A DNA stretch of 53,766 nucleotides, from positions 1 to 53,766 of IMG/VR virus record IMGVR_UViG_3300045125_000094; one strand, written 5' to 3'. The DNA is from a virus. The notes below the pieces were generated by a model. The model worked only from the letters and a program-made list of their open reading frames with translations, did no database searches and was not told the DNA's origin. The translations under genes and the position numbers were made by a program. Below are positions 1-7,318 of this stretch, piece by piece (position 1 is the stretch's first letter; each line of letters starts with the position of its first letter).

Positions 1-24
1 GACAAGATCCGCGAAAAGCTTCTC

Positions 25-795
25 GTTTCAAAGGCATCTCCTTTGAACATCTATTGCTACACGGGCGCATGGCATTGTCACCGCTGCGACGAGTCAGGGT
101 TTCAAAAGCATCTCCTTTGAACATCTATTGCTACATCGATCATCGCCGGTGGTACTCGTCGCGGTCGTGCCGTTTCAAAAGTATCTCCTTTGAACATCTA
201 TTGCTACATTACAATTGAAAGCGAGTTTCGCGTACTGTTCCATCTGGTTTCAAAGGCATCTCCTTTGAACATCTATTGCTACTTGCCATCGCATCGCGTC
301 AAAAGTGAAAGATGAGTTTCTAAGGCATCTCCTTTGAACATCTATTGCTACGATTCAAGTCTCGGCTTTTGTTGAGCGGGGTCTGTAGTTTCAAAGGCAT
401 CTCCTTTGAACATCTATTGCTACGCTGATCGCCGGAACCGGGGCGCTGCTGCTCGACAATTGTTTCAAAGGCATTTCCTTTGAACATCTATTGCTACACG
501 AACAGCGCCGATGTGATGCCATCGGATTGGACCTCCGTTTCAAAAGCATTTCCTTTGAACATCTATTGCTACCTGGTGGAGCGCTTCGGACCAGATATCC
601 GCTACATGCCCGTTTCAAAAGCATTTCCTTTGAACATCTATTGCTACTTTACCCCGGACAAGCCGACGCTCGAAGCCAACCGCCAGGTTTCAAAGGCATT
701 TCCTTTGAACATCTATTGCTACTGTGCGGATCCGCCTGGAACCGCAGACCGACCGCCCGGTTTCAAAGGCATTTCCTTTGAACATCTATTGCTAC
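25..795 (-). CRISPR. Type V CRISPR array, 11 repeats of 36 bp
   Basis: Repeats start at 25, 99, 172, 247, 316, 388, 462, 537, 612, 687 and 760, separated by ten different spacers of 33-39 bp. On the minus strand each repeat begins GTAGCAATAG and ends with a hairpin (TTCAAAGG, 5-nt loop, CCTTTGAA) plus AC, directly before the spacer, where tracrRNA-free Cas12 guides carry their handle. The minus strand is chosen because the effector gene ends 21 bp before the repeat at 760, on the same strand, and because the degenerate terminal repeat is at the opposite end (53717-53752). The five repeats nearest the effector have loop CATTT (plus strand), the others CATCT or TATCT. Bases 1-24 are part of a further spacer that appears to continue from the right end of the window. 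Confidence 0.97.
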
Positions 796-816
796 GGCTC
801 CTTTTATTGCTGACAA

Positions 817-2345
817 TTAAGCACTTAGCGGTCGAATATGTCGCGAAACCTGCGAACGGTCTACCGATATGTCATCTCCCGGCACCGCTCGCAATTCGTC
901 AGCAAGTCTGCCGTATAAAATGCGCGCTGCGTTCAAGTCCTGATCTTGTCGATGCCCATTCTCGCAAGTCAAAACAATGGCGGCTCCTGGTTCTACGTGA
1001 CCACCGCACACATGGCACTCCTGAGTCGAGTAACTGCCTGAGATTTTGGGAATGCGGTTAAGCATCTTTTCGCGGATATATCCTCGCAATATGGACAATC
1101 CGGCAAACTGGCGATACTTCTGCGCGTTTTCAATAGCATGACTGCCGCTTTCGTCTTCCGCCAGATTCTTCAATGAGAGATCGTCTTCCCATGCCAGCAC
1201 TGCGACTTGTCGCGACAAAAGCGCTGCAATGTTTCGATATATGTGATTACGAGTCGCAAAGATTCGCTGCTGCGCGCGTCGAATGCGTTTGGCAAGCTCA
1301 GCGTGACGCTCCGACCATGCGTCAAGTACCGGACAATCAACCCCGGCAGCTCGCAGCGCTCGATGAATGCGACGTAGTCCCCCGCCTCGCATTTTGACCA
1401 GACCGGACATTGAATTGCGTGCCTCTTCCGGCCATGCGGCGCGCGGTATTTCGCGAAGAGCCGCTTTACTATGCTTCCAGATGCGCATCCTGCACTGACT
1501 GCAACTCCCAGACGCCGCGAATATCTCGCACAACTTCCGTGTCCGAATATCGCTGAATTTGCTTGCGCTCCGATCTGTTGGCCAGATCAAACGGTAAAAA
1601 CAACTCCATGCGCTTTGCGCTCGGTATAAATCACACCAAGACGAAGTCCGTCTTCGCGTCGCCGCCAGCCGAGATCCATCGCTGCAATGGTATTGCCATG
1701 CATAACCTCTCGCGGCGGACGTTCCATCAGCATAACGATCTTCCATTGCCAGTTGCGAAATGCCGGCTCATAAGTGCCACAAAGCGAGTATCGTTTTAAA
1801 ATGCAATCTTCTTCTAATGGGCGATGCATCACCGTCTCAAAATGCACTCTTTCTGTATTAATTTTGAAGTATCCGCGCACTAAACCATTTTGACGACGCA
1901 GATGAAACGGTTTGAGGTTGCTGTCCCTGAATATCCATGACACGGGAGCTCCCTTTTTCGTGTCCGTTCTGTTCTCAATTTGAATGCGACGCAGGCCATG
2001 CTTAACCGATGGCGCACCTGCGCGCCTGCCAGCCCATGCCTGCTGACTGCGTGTGAAGTTGTCCCAAATCTGCCATTTAGCCCAACATGGTATTTGCAAT
2101 GCGGTACCCTGATCGCGCACATAAGCTTTAGCCCGTTGCTCAAACTGCTTGTAGGCTTCTTTCTTTTGATCCTTGCTGGCTTCAGCCAGCGACTCGACCA
2201 TTGTTTGATGTTCGACAGCCAGCCAGTTCCACAGCGTCTGCTGATTCTTGGCGGTAGTAAACACGATCTCCGGCATCTTCTCGGTCAGAATGTCGTATGC
2301 GTACACATAAGGTGTATTTTCGGGTCGTTTTTTCTGTCGTGCCAT
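817..2345 (-). CDS. cas12: Compact Cas12-like (type V) RuvC effector, phage-encoded
   Basis: This is probably an RNA-guided DNA-binding or DNA-cutting effector of about 510 residues. ATG at 2345 follows AAAGGAG. Three RuvC motifs are visible: AAMDLGWRRR (catalytic Asp, about residue 235), VLAWEDDLSL (Glu) and DQDLNAARIL (Asp, near the C-terminus). A zinc-finger-like segment (CHVCGG, then CENGH) lies before the last motif. The MHRPLEEDCILKR segment and small size resemble type V-U1/Cas12m proteins, but the subtype is not settled; reported Cas12m proteins bind without cutting, while here all three acidic residues are present. The reading frame shifts twice: near 1590-1605, where LPFDLANRSERKQIQRYSD continues in a third frame, and near 1465-1475. 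Like breaks elsewhere, these look like assembly errors. The gene lies 20 bp after a nuclease gene and 21 bp before the array; no cas1 or cas2 is seen. Confidence 0.85.
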
Positions 2346-2365
2346 ATGCCCTTTCTCCTTTTTTC

Positions 2366-2695
2366 CTATTCCCTGCCCCACGCCCGCAAGACCCACGTGA
2401 GCGCCGCTCCGCTGTTGACCGTCTCCGCTGTCACGATGATCAGCTTCCAGCCGAGGATCGACGCTTCCGTGAACTTTTCGTAATCGCGCGTGATGCCTGC
2501 TATTGATGAATGCGACGCCTGCCGATAGAAGACGCCGCCCTGATACTCGATCGCGATCTGCTGCTCTGCCCATGCCGCGTCGAATCGCCAGCGCCGGGTC
2601 GGATGGAACGAGACCTCCCGCTCCGGCGCTGGCAACCCCACGAGATGCACCTGCTGCAATAACTGTTCGAGGTAGCTGTTTTGACGTTTCTTCAT
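2366..2695 (-). CDS. Small PD-(D/E)XK / VSR-like endonuclease
   Basis: A 109-residue protein with the pattern WRFDAAWAEQQIAIEYQGG, then H, then RDYEKFTEASILGWK. This is the layout of small phage nucleases of the VSR/DUF559-like PD-(D/E)XK fold: acidic residues in FD and in IAIEYQGG, and a later D-Y-E-K helix. Such proteins usually act on branched or mismatched DNA during phage replication. It ends 20 bp before the cas12-like start, so the two are probably co-transcribed. A role in the CRISPR system (Cas4-like) cannot be excluded, but the Cas4 cysteine cluster is absent. Confidence 0.7.
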   Translation of the reverse strand: MKKRQNSYLEQLLQQVHLVGLPAPEREVSFHPTRRWRFDAAWAEQQIAIEYQGGVFYRQASHSSIAGITRDYEKFTEASILGWKLIIVTAETVNSGAALTWVLRAWGRE

Positions 2696-2708
2696 GCTTG
2701 TCTACCGG

Positions 2709-3017
2709 CTACAGATTGCGCGCGATGCATTCCTTCCACGTCGATGTCGCCAGCCGCCGCTGCTGCTCGATCGTTGCGTCCGCTTCGAGTCCCTGTTCCG
2801 CGGCGTCGAGGGCGGCTCGCGTCCCGATCGCTGTCCACGCTCCCGCTTTCATTCGTCGCACGACCCATGTCACGTCGTTGACGACGACCTCTCCGTAGAT
2901 CGAGTCGTGCCCGTAGTCCTCAATGTTGCGGACAATTCGCTGATACGTGCTGCCGTCACCCAGCCGGATCAGCTGGTTGGTCAGGCTTTCATTGAGAATG
3001 ATTTTATCTTCGACCAA
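2709..3017 (-). CDS. Hypothetical protein
   Basis: 102 residues, not recognised. It begins with TTG after GGTGAGCA and overlaps the end of the preceding gene by 14 bp, as in a tight operon. The middle (VVVNDVTWVVRRMKAGAWTAIG) resembles the next protein upstream (ATINGVVWICRRNNDGTWKAV), so the two may be diverged relatives sharing a small beta-rich domain. Role unknown. Confidence 0.6.
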   Translation of the reverse strand: MVEDKIILNESLTNQLIRLGDGSTYQRIVRNIEDYGHDSIYGEVVVNDVTWVVRRMKAGAWTAIGTRAALDAAEQGLEADATIEQQRRLATSTWKECIARNL

Positions 3018-3186
3018 TGCTCACCGCCTTTCTCGCTACGGCCTTCCAGGTGCCGTCGTTATTGCGGCGGCAGATCCACACCACGCCATTGATCGTCGCC
3101 TCACCGAGAGTGACGCCGATTGGATAGCGCTGCTCATCCCGGATCTCCGCTGTGTGCTGTTTGCCCGCACAGGTAATCGTCGCCAT
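3004..3186 (-). CDS. Small hypothetical protein
   Basis: 60 residues; ATG follows a good ribosome site (AGGAGG). It contains GEATINGVVWICRRNNDGTW, similar in pattern to the protein encoded next downstream, which suggests an old tandem duplication in this leftward operon. Function unknown. Confidence 0.6.
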   Translation of the reverse strand: MATITCAGKQHTAEIRDEQRYPIGVTLGEATINGVVWICRRNNDGTWKAVARKAVSIGRR

Positions 3187-3202
3187 AGTTCCTCCTATAT
3201 GC

Positions 3203-3654
3203 TCAGGCTGCGGTTTCGGTCGGCTGAAGCTGCGCGATCTGTTGCCACGCGCGGGCGTCGCTGAGTGTCATTGCGATGATCCCGTTGACCAGATTCAGAA
3301 TGTCGCTGGCTCCCTTTTGCTTTGCGAGAACCTGAATCTCGAATAGCGCGAACGGCACGTGATGCATCGCTGTCACCGGGCCGAACGGCTCCCGAATTGG
3401 CATCGAACTGGGCGACAAGATTTGTTTTGAACGACTCATATGTCTCCTTGTTGGCGGTGATGGCCTGCCACACGTCGTCTGTGACGCGGGAGGCGTACTG
3501 GATAGGGCGACCCGGCCGACTGTTCCAGCGCAGCCGGAAAGCCGGTATGGCGACTCTGCTTGACGGTCTCGACGCGAGGCGGGGCTGAGTGCTTCCGCTC
3601 GCGTTTCTCTGCGGTTTTGGTGGCAGCTGTGCGCATCGTCGCGCGAGGCCTCAC
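3203..3654 (-). CDS. Hypothetical protein, frame-broken
   Basis: Segments in different frames line up into one plausible protein of about 150 residues: a basic N-terminus (TAEKRERKHS), then GRPIQYASRVTDDVWQAI and KETYESFKTNLVAQFD, then LAKQKGASDILNLVNGIIA and SDARAWQQIAQLQP. The frame changes are near 3520-3530 and 3395-3405. Start is uncertain: GTG at 3654, overlapping the previous small gene, or ATG at 3636. No family recognised. Confidence 0.4.
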
Positions 3655-3743
3655 ATTCGAGACATCAGCAGAAGCGCCAGCGCCAGTGCCAGCGCTCCTG
3701 CGATGAACATCTCGATGATCGGTCGAAGCATCGACGATCGCAT
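3651..3743 (-). CDS. Single-span membrane peptide, 30 aa
   Basis: ATG at 3743 just after GGGGTGA opens a 30-residue peptide: a short charged start, one hydrophobic helix (FIAGALALALALLLM), and a stop overlapping the GTG of the next gene. Phages often carry such membrane peptides in early operons. The role is unknown and the short length keeps confidence low. Confidence 0.35.
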   Translation of the reverse strand: MRSSMLRPIIEMFIAGALALALALLLMSRM

Positions 3744-3827
3744 CAGTCACCCCATGGTGATCTGCGATGGCGCAACTTCACCCATCGCCATGTAGCTCCG
3801 CTCCGCTCGGCGTATCTGCGGCGCAGG

Positions 3828-4666
3828 CTATGATTTTGGGCTGCCGTCGTCGGTAGTGGTGGTGGCGGCCGCTGGTAGCGGTGAGATCCGCTTTGGCTGC
3901 GGCTCCTCGACCACGCGCCCCATCAGCGCCATCAGCTCGCGCTTTGTCTCCGGATCAGTAATTGCCGCCAGAGCGCGCTGCCCCTGCTGCTTGATCTGTG
4001 CAAACTGACCAATCGCTGCGACGTAGTCCTGTTCGAGCAGCATTCGCTCGCGAAAGTGTTCCAGTCGCTGCTTCTCCAGCTCGGCCTGATCTTTCAGTCG
4101 GACAGACTCCGTCAGCAGCTCGGCGCGACTGCGCTGGGTCTCCAGCTGCGCGTTCGCCCGGGCCTCGCTGATCCGGGTCGACCAGTGCAGATAATGAAGG
4201 ACGCACACCGCCAGCACCATCAGCCCGAAGAGCAGCGGGAAGGCGATATATTTGCTGTAGTTGTAGATGGGCTCCTGGAGTGACGGACCGACTCCGGAGA
4301 GCTGGTAGAGCGCCGCGCAGCCGTGAAGGAAGCTGGTCGCGGTAAAAGGACGGCGAACCCCTGAAGCGCGGTCTTGTGCGCGCCGGCTGAGCGGTTCTGC
4401 TTGTTCCAGAAGTAGACCGCGCACGCCTCGAAGAGAAGCGCGACGCAGCCGAGGCCGACGCCCCAGATGCCCGGGACGTGGGTGTAGAAGAGATGGAAGT
4501 TCAGGCTCGCGAGGATCGCGAAGACCAGATACTTCACTGCTGACAAAAATCCGCCAGTGCCCGCCAGATCGAACCGTTCGACCTCTGCGCGCATCTCTGC
4601 GGCTGACTGCTCTGTCTTTGCGCCGTTTTCAATGGCGCGACCAAATTCAAAAAGTGACTTTGCCAC
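3828..4666 (-). CDS. Membrane protein with coiled coil
   Basis: GTG at 4666 follows AGGAGG. The N-terminal frame gives about 110 residues with two hydrophobic segments (AVKYLVFAILASLNFHLFY and GVGLGCVALLFEACAVYFW). A frame change near 4340-4360 joins it to a frame with another hydrophobic segment (YIAFPLLFGLMVLAVCVLHYL) and a long charged coiled coil (LETQRSRAELLTESVRLKDQ onward), about 275 residues in all. Function unknown; a membrane-anchored exclusion or structural protein is possible but unsupported. Confidence 0.6.
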
Positions 4667-4793
4667 ATCGCCTCCTGTAGGAAGCGATATGCGATCACCG
4701 AGGGAGCACTGGAATCCTAGCGCAAACGGTTAAATTGTGTCAACGAGGAAATGAAAATCGGCGCAAAGAAAATTCTGGCGAGAGACGAGCCGG

Positions 4794-4831
4794 GTGAGTG
4801 AAAATAGTGAGTGGTGAGTGAGTGGTGAGTG
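4794..4831. repeat. GTGAGTG repeats, left arm of attP
   Basis: GTGAGTG occurs at 4794, 4807, 4814, 4818 and 4825, with 11-bp phasing between members (4807/4818 and 4814/4825). Together with the right-hand set they bracket the tRNA-derived core, as arm-type integrase sites do in lambda-like attP regions. Confidence 0.6.
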
Positions 4832-4836
4832 GCAAG

Positions 4837-4860
4837 AAAAAAGGCGATCCGAAGATCGCC
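4837..4860 (-). terminator. Rho-independent terminator, leftward
   Basis: Read on the minus strand: GGCGATC, tetraloop TTCG, GATCGCC, then six T. The 7-bp stem and UUCG loop are textbook. It lies between the attachment core and the next leftward gene and may have come with the host tRNA 3' flank. Confidence 0.8.
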
Positions 4861-4880
4861 TAAGTTGTTGATTTTATTGA

Positions 4881-4924
4881 TCGGGGCGAGAGGATTCGAA
4901 CCTCCGGCCTCCCGGTCCCAAACC
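4881..4924 (-). other. attP core: 3' part of tRNA-Pro(UGG)
   Basis: On the minus strand this 44-bp stretch runs from the anticodon loop (TTTGGGA, anticodon TGG) through the T arm (GGAGG TTCGAAT CCTCT) to the acceptor end CGCCCCGA. The 5' half of the tRNA is missing: upstream bases do not fold as D arm or acceptor. A tRNA 3' end near a tyrosine integrase gene is the classical attP, which restores the host tRNA on integration. No CCA follows, so the host gene probably lacks it too. Confidence 0.8.
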
Positions 4925-4978
4925 AACTGCACATCACTTGTTACTGGTGAGCGATTCCCTGCTCCGTGGAATAACCCT

Positions 4979-5248
4979 TTAAAAACGGCTATTTTCGGCC
5001 GCACCACACGGTGCCGCCTCTGCCGCCTCTGCCGCGTCAGGGGCAATTTCACCATCAAATGGTGAGTTTGTGGTGAGTGATTGTGAGTCGCGGCGCGGTC
5101 GCCTTCCGCCGGCAGGCATTAGCGGAAGACCGGCCGCTCGCCGAAACCACTGAGAGATTGTCAGTCCGGCGGCGCGCGCTTTGGCCTCGACCTCGGCGCG
5201 CTCCGCCTCTGACTCGGCGTGGACTGAGTAGGCGGTGAGTCGTCTCAC
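4979..5248 (-). CDS. MobC/ribbon-helix-helix-like small DNA-binding protein
   Basis: 89 residues. The N-terminal half (AERAEVEAKARAAGLTISQWFRRAAGLP) has the pattern of MobC- and CopG-type ribbon-helix-helix proteins, which bind short direct repeats. The C-terminal half is Ala/Glu-rich and low complexity. The gene sits beside the attP core and contains part of the right-arm repeats, so a directionality (excisionase) role or autoregulation is plausible but inferred from position only. Confidence 0.55.
   Translation of the reverse strand: MRRLTAYSVHAESEAERAEVEAKARAAGLTISQWFRRAAGLPLMPAGGRRPRRDSQSLTTNSPFDGEIAPDAAEAAEAAPCGAAENSRF
5062..5089. repeat. GTGAGT repeats, right arm of attP
   Basis: GTGAGTT at 5062, GTGAGTG at 5073 and GTGAGTC at 5083 are spaced 10-11 bp apart; single related copies sit at 4947 (GTGAGCG) and 5235 (GTGAGTC). 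They lie within the gene at 4979-5248 and mirror the repeats left of the core. Confidence 0.55.
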
Positions 5249-5305
5249 TTTGTGTTGCCTCCTTATATAGAGGGCCGGCCATCCGGCCCGTGTCCGTGAG
5301 TGCTT

Positions 5306-5513
5306 CTACTCGTTATCGTCCTCGTCATCGTCCTCGTCGTCATAGTACTCTTCTTCGCACTCTTCCTCTTCCTCCTCCTCCGGCGGCCAGATCTCGCGGC
5401 TGAGGTGCGCGCCGGTCGGCAGATGACGTCGCGGTCACAGTGACGCCGCCTTCCTCGCCGTTGTGGTCATAGGTCTCGGCGAAGTCTTCAATCGCGGCAT
5501 CAAGGTCAATCAC
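5306..5513 (-). CDS. Small protein with extreme acidic tail
   Basis: GTG at 5513 overlaps the stop of the preceding small gene. The first 28 residues (VIDLDAAIEDFAETYDHNGE onward) are followed, after one apparent frame change near 5420-5430, by SREIWPPEEEEEEECEEEYY and DDEDDDEDDNE to a TAG at 5306. The Asp/Glu tail recalls DNA-mimic or anti-restriction proteins in composition only. Function unknown. Confidence 0.45.
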
Positions 5514-5619
5514 GTGTCATTTCGATGACGTCCGTAAGGTCATTCCACTCGGCGAAATAAGTCATCTCGCCGTCATTGATTGACACGTTGTCCTCGTCCC
5601 TGCGCGTAACTCGTCCCAT
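5506..5619 (-). CDS. Small hypothetical protein, 37 aa
   Basis: ATG at 5619 opens an acidic 37-residue frame (MGRVTRRDEDNVSIN, then GEMTYFAEWNDLTDVIEMTR) whose TGA overlaps the GTG of the next gene, as in coupled translation. An upstream leftward promoter (TTGACA, 17 bp, GAGTAT) lies near 5688-5716. Function unknown. Confidence 0.4.
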   Translation of the reverse strand: MGRVTRRDEDNVSINDGEMTYFAEWNDLTDVIEMTRD

Positions 5620-5710
5620 CGGTTGATAATCATTTGTGTTGCCTCCTGTGTTGTTGATCGACGGCGTCATTGCCGCCCGACGATCGTGATACTCTCACAA
5701 GTGCGCGCAC

Positions 5711-5739
5711 CTGTCAACAACAAAATGATCGCATACGAT
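5711..5739 (+). promoter_or_regulatory. Operator-covered promoter at 3' end of int
   Basis: CTGTCA (5711), 17 bp, TACGAT (5734) forms a rightward sigma70-like promoter whose -10 lies inside the palindrome ATCGCATACGAT (5728-5739). The same arrangement occurs at 50651-50679. It points into the integrase gene from its 3' end, so a transcript would be antisense to int. A leftward promoter (TTGACA, 17 bp, GAGTAT) overlaps, with palindrome GTGCGCGCAC in its spacer, and could serve the genes at 5619-4979. Confidence 0.55.
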
Positions 5740-5744
5740 ATTTT

Positions 5745-6853
5745 TTATTGTCGGCTTTGATGCAGTCGGGTGAGCGCGTCGGCGGCTTCTCTGGCGAGGC
5801 GCTCATCGACGTTGGTGTAGATGTCGTGCACCTCGGCCGTGGTATGCCCTGCCAGCTTCATGGCGAAGTGCTGCGGCAGGCCGGCCTCCATCAGGTCCGT
5901 CGCGTACCCGTGGCGCAGATCGTTCAGTCTGAGCCCTTCGACCTCGGCGAGGCGGCAGGCAGTGTTCCATGCGCGTTTGACGCTGGCTACTGGCGGCAGC
6001 AGCGGCGTCTTCGGGCCCGGCGCTGATCCCTGGTGCCACTCGCGCAAGGCGTCTCGCAGGCGCGCCGTCAGTCCCAGTAGTCGCGGCCGGCGCTTCAATC
6101 GATTGCCGGTCGGCACTTGCAGGATCTCCCGCTGCCAGTCGACGCAATCCCAGGTCAGAGATCGCAGTGCCGACATTCGGAGTCCGGTGTCTCGTGTCGC
6201 CAGAATATAGACGCGCAGGTGTCGCCGCTTCGGGTCGTCGCACGCCGCCAGAATGCGCCGCTCCTCCTCGGGCGACGGTATCCGGTCACGTCGCGTCTCG
6301 TTTGACTTGACGATCAGCGGGGGCCCGGCCGCGAATGGATTGCGCAACAGCCAGCCGTGTCGCATCGCGTACAGCAGGACGCCGCGCAGCAGCTCAAGCT
6401 CACGGTGAATAGTTGCTGTTTTGCGCTGCTTCTGATGACCGGACGATCGGAGACTTTCTTTCCGGCATTGGTCATGCGCGCTTTTCTGGCTTCGTGAGCG
6501 ATCCACGCGCGATTCGGCACCTGCTTTCGATGCTGCGCGAACATGACCAGATCCGCATAGCTGATCGATCGAGCCCGGCGACCCCGAAAGTAGTCCAGCG
6601 GCTCGAACAGATAATCAGCCATATCCGGCTTCGCTCGCCGATATTCCACCACCATCTGGTCGAATGTCATTCGCTCAGAGTCGTAAGCGTCGACGCCAAA
6701 TTGCGCCAGCTCCGCCTTCATCTCGGCCAGCACCGACACGGCCTCGCGCGCGTTGGCGACCTGACGCTCCTTCGCTTTCCACTTTCCGTCAGCGAAGTAG
6801 CGCAAACGCACGTAGAGCTTTCCGTCACGTGTGACGGTATAAGGTTGCGCCAT
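5745..6853 (-). CDS. int: Tyrosine recombinase integrase
   Basis: Site-specific integrase of about 368 residues. The N-terminus (KLYVRLRYFADGKWKAKERQ) is an AP2-like arm-binding domain; a core-binding domain follows; the catalytic domain has Arg in DTGLRMSALRSL, LNDLRHGYAT (Arg and His; Asn replaces the first His of the HxLR box), LAGHTT (His) and the Tyr nucleophile in HDIYTNV. One frame change near 6410-6430 splits it, probably an assembly error. It reads toward the tRNA-Pro attP core about 0.8 kb away, so insertion into the host tRNA-Pro gene is the expected outcome. Confidence 0.92.
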
Positions 6854-6865
6854 GTTGTCACCTCG

Positions 6866-7084
6866 CTATCCGGCTTTTCGTTTGCGCGATACCGATTTGG
6901 CTGCCTGACTGAGCTTTTCTTCGTTTAGTTCAATATCGGCTACCAGGTCATAATATCTGACCAAAATTGCCTCGATTTGACGCACGGCGCTTCGCCGACA
7001 TCTCGCGGCGTCCACGTCCAGCGCCTCCCATACGAACTGCGGCAATCTAATAGATCTCGGCTGAACGCTCCAGATCCTCTTCAT
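6866..7084 (-). CDS. Ribbon-helix-helix regulator
   Basis: 72 residues from ATG at 7084. RSIRLPQFVWEALDVDAARC, then RRSAVRQIEAILVRYY, matches the Arc/CopG fold: a beta strand with alternating polar residues, two helices, and Ser at the second helix. It lies 12 bp upstream of int on the same strand, divergent from another RHH gene at 7319 across a repeat-rich control region. It may regulate that region. A longer start at 7174 is possible but would place the coding start inside leader sequence. Confidence 0.65.
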   Translation of the reverse strand: MKRIWSVQPRSIRLPQFVWEALDVDAARCRRSAVRQIEAILVRYYDLVADIELNEEKLSQAAKSVSRKRKAG

Positions 7085-7184
7085 CCCTTTCCATCTTGTT
7101 CGACTCCTGAATGGGAGAACTTTCACGATAATCCCTCCGTTAGTGTGCCATCTCCGTAAAATCTTCTCCCGCACAATTGATTAA

Positions 7185-7318
7185 TCTGAGTGTAGGAAAT
7201 TCAAAACGGTATTGCAAAGAGTATTTTTGGTATATTTTTGCACCACTGGTGCATTTTTTTTGCTTTTGCACCAAAACGGTATTGACGAGTTTGATACCAT
7301 TTTGATACCATTCTTTTC
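7185..7318. promoter_or_regulatory. Divergent early promoters with shared operators
   Basis: The leftward promoter TTGCAA-17 bp-TACACT covers roughly 7190-7217. The rightward promoter starts with TTGACG (7282) and has a weak -10 in the following TGATACCA copies. Repeated words: the 13-mer CAAAACGGTATTG at 7202 and 7272, one per promoter; TTGATACCA at 7291 and 7302, exactly 11 bp apart; palindrome TGCACCA-C-TGGTGCA at 7239-7253 with an extra TGCACCA half at 7267. Phased short repeats are typical RHH operators. This is probably the main lysogeny switch. Confidence 0.7.

Noticed and set aside
25-795. Spacers targeting this phage itself
   Set aside because: By eye I found no spacer match elsewhere in the window; only a computed search would settle it.
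796-816. A tracrRNA or leader between effector and array
   Set aside because: Only 21 bp, no anti-repeat; a match to ATTGCTAC near 14394 is eight bases long and in the origin, so taken as chance.
391-1061. Open frames running through the CRISPR array on both strands
   Set aside because: They translate the repeats (repeating PLNIYCY or RCSKEM) and have no codon or domain support.
817-2345. Effector as a dead pseudogene or use of an alternative genetic code
   Set aside because: Breaks are frame changes, not recoded stops, and the same kind occurs in essential genes; motifs continue across them.
2366-3186. Cas1, Cas2 or Cas4 among the small genes upstream of the effector
   Set aside because: None has Cas1/Cas2 motifs, and the nuclease lacks the Cas4 Fe-S cysteines.
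4881-4960. A complete tRNA-Pro gene
   Set aside because: Only the anticodon loop to the 3' end is present; the 5' half does not pair.
4829-5065. Plus-strand frame with ARGFEPPASRSQT
   Set aside because: This is the classic false protein from reading a tRNA 3' end backwards; it covers the attP core.
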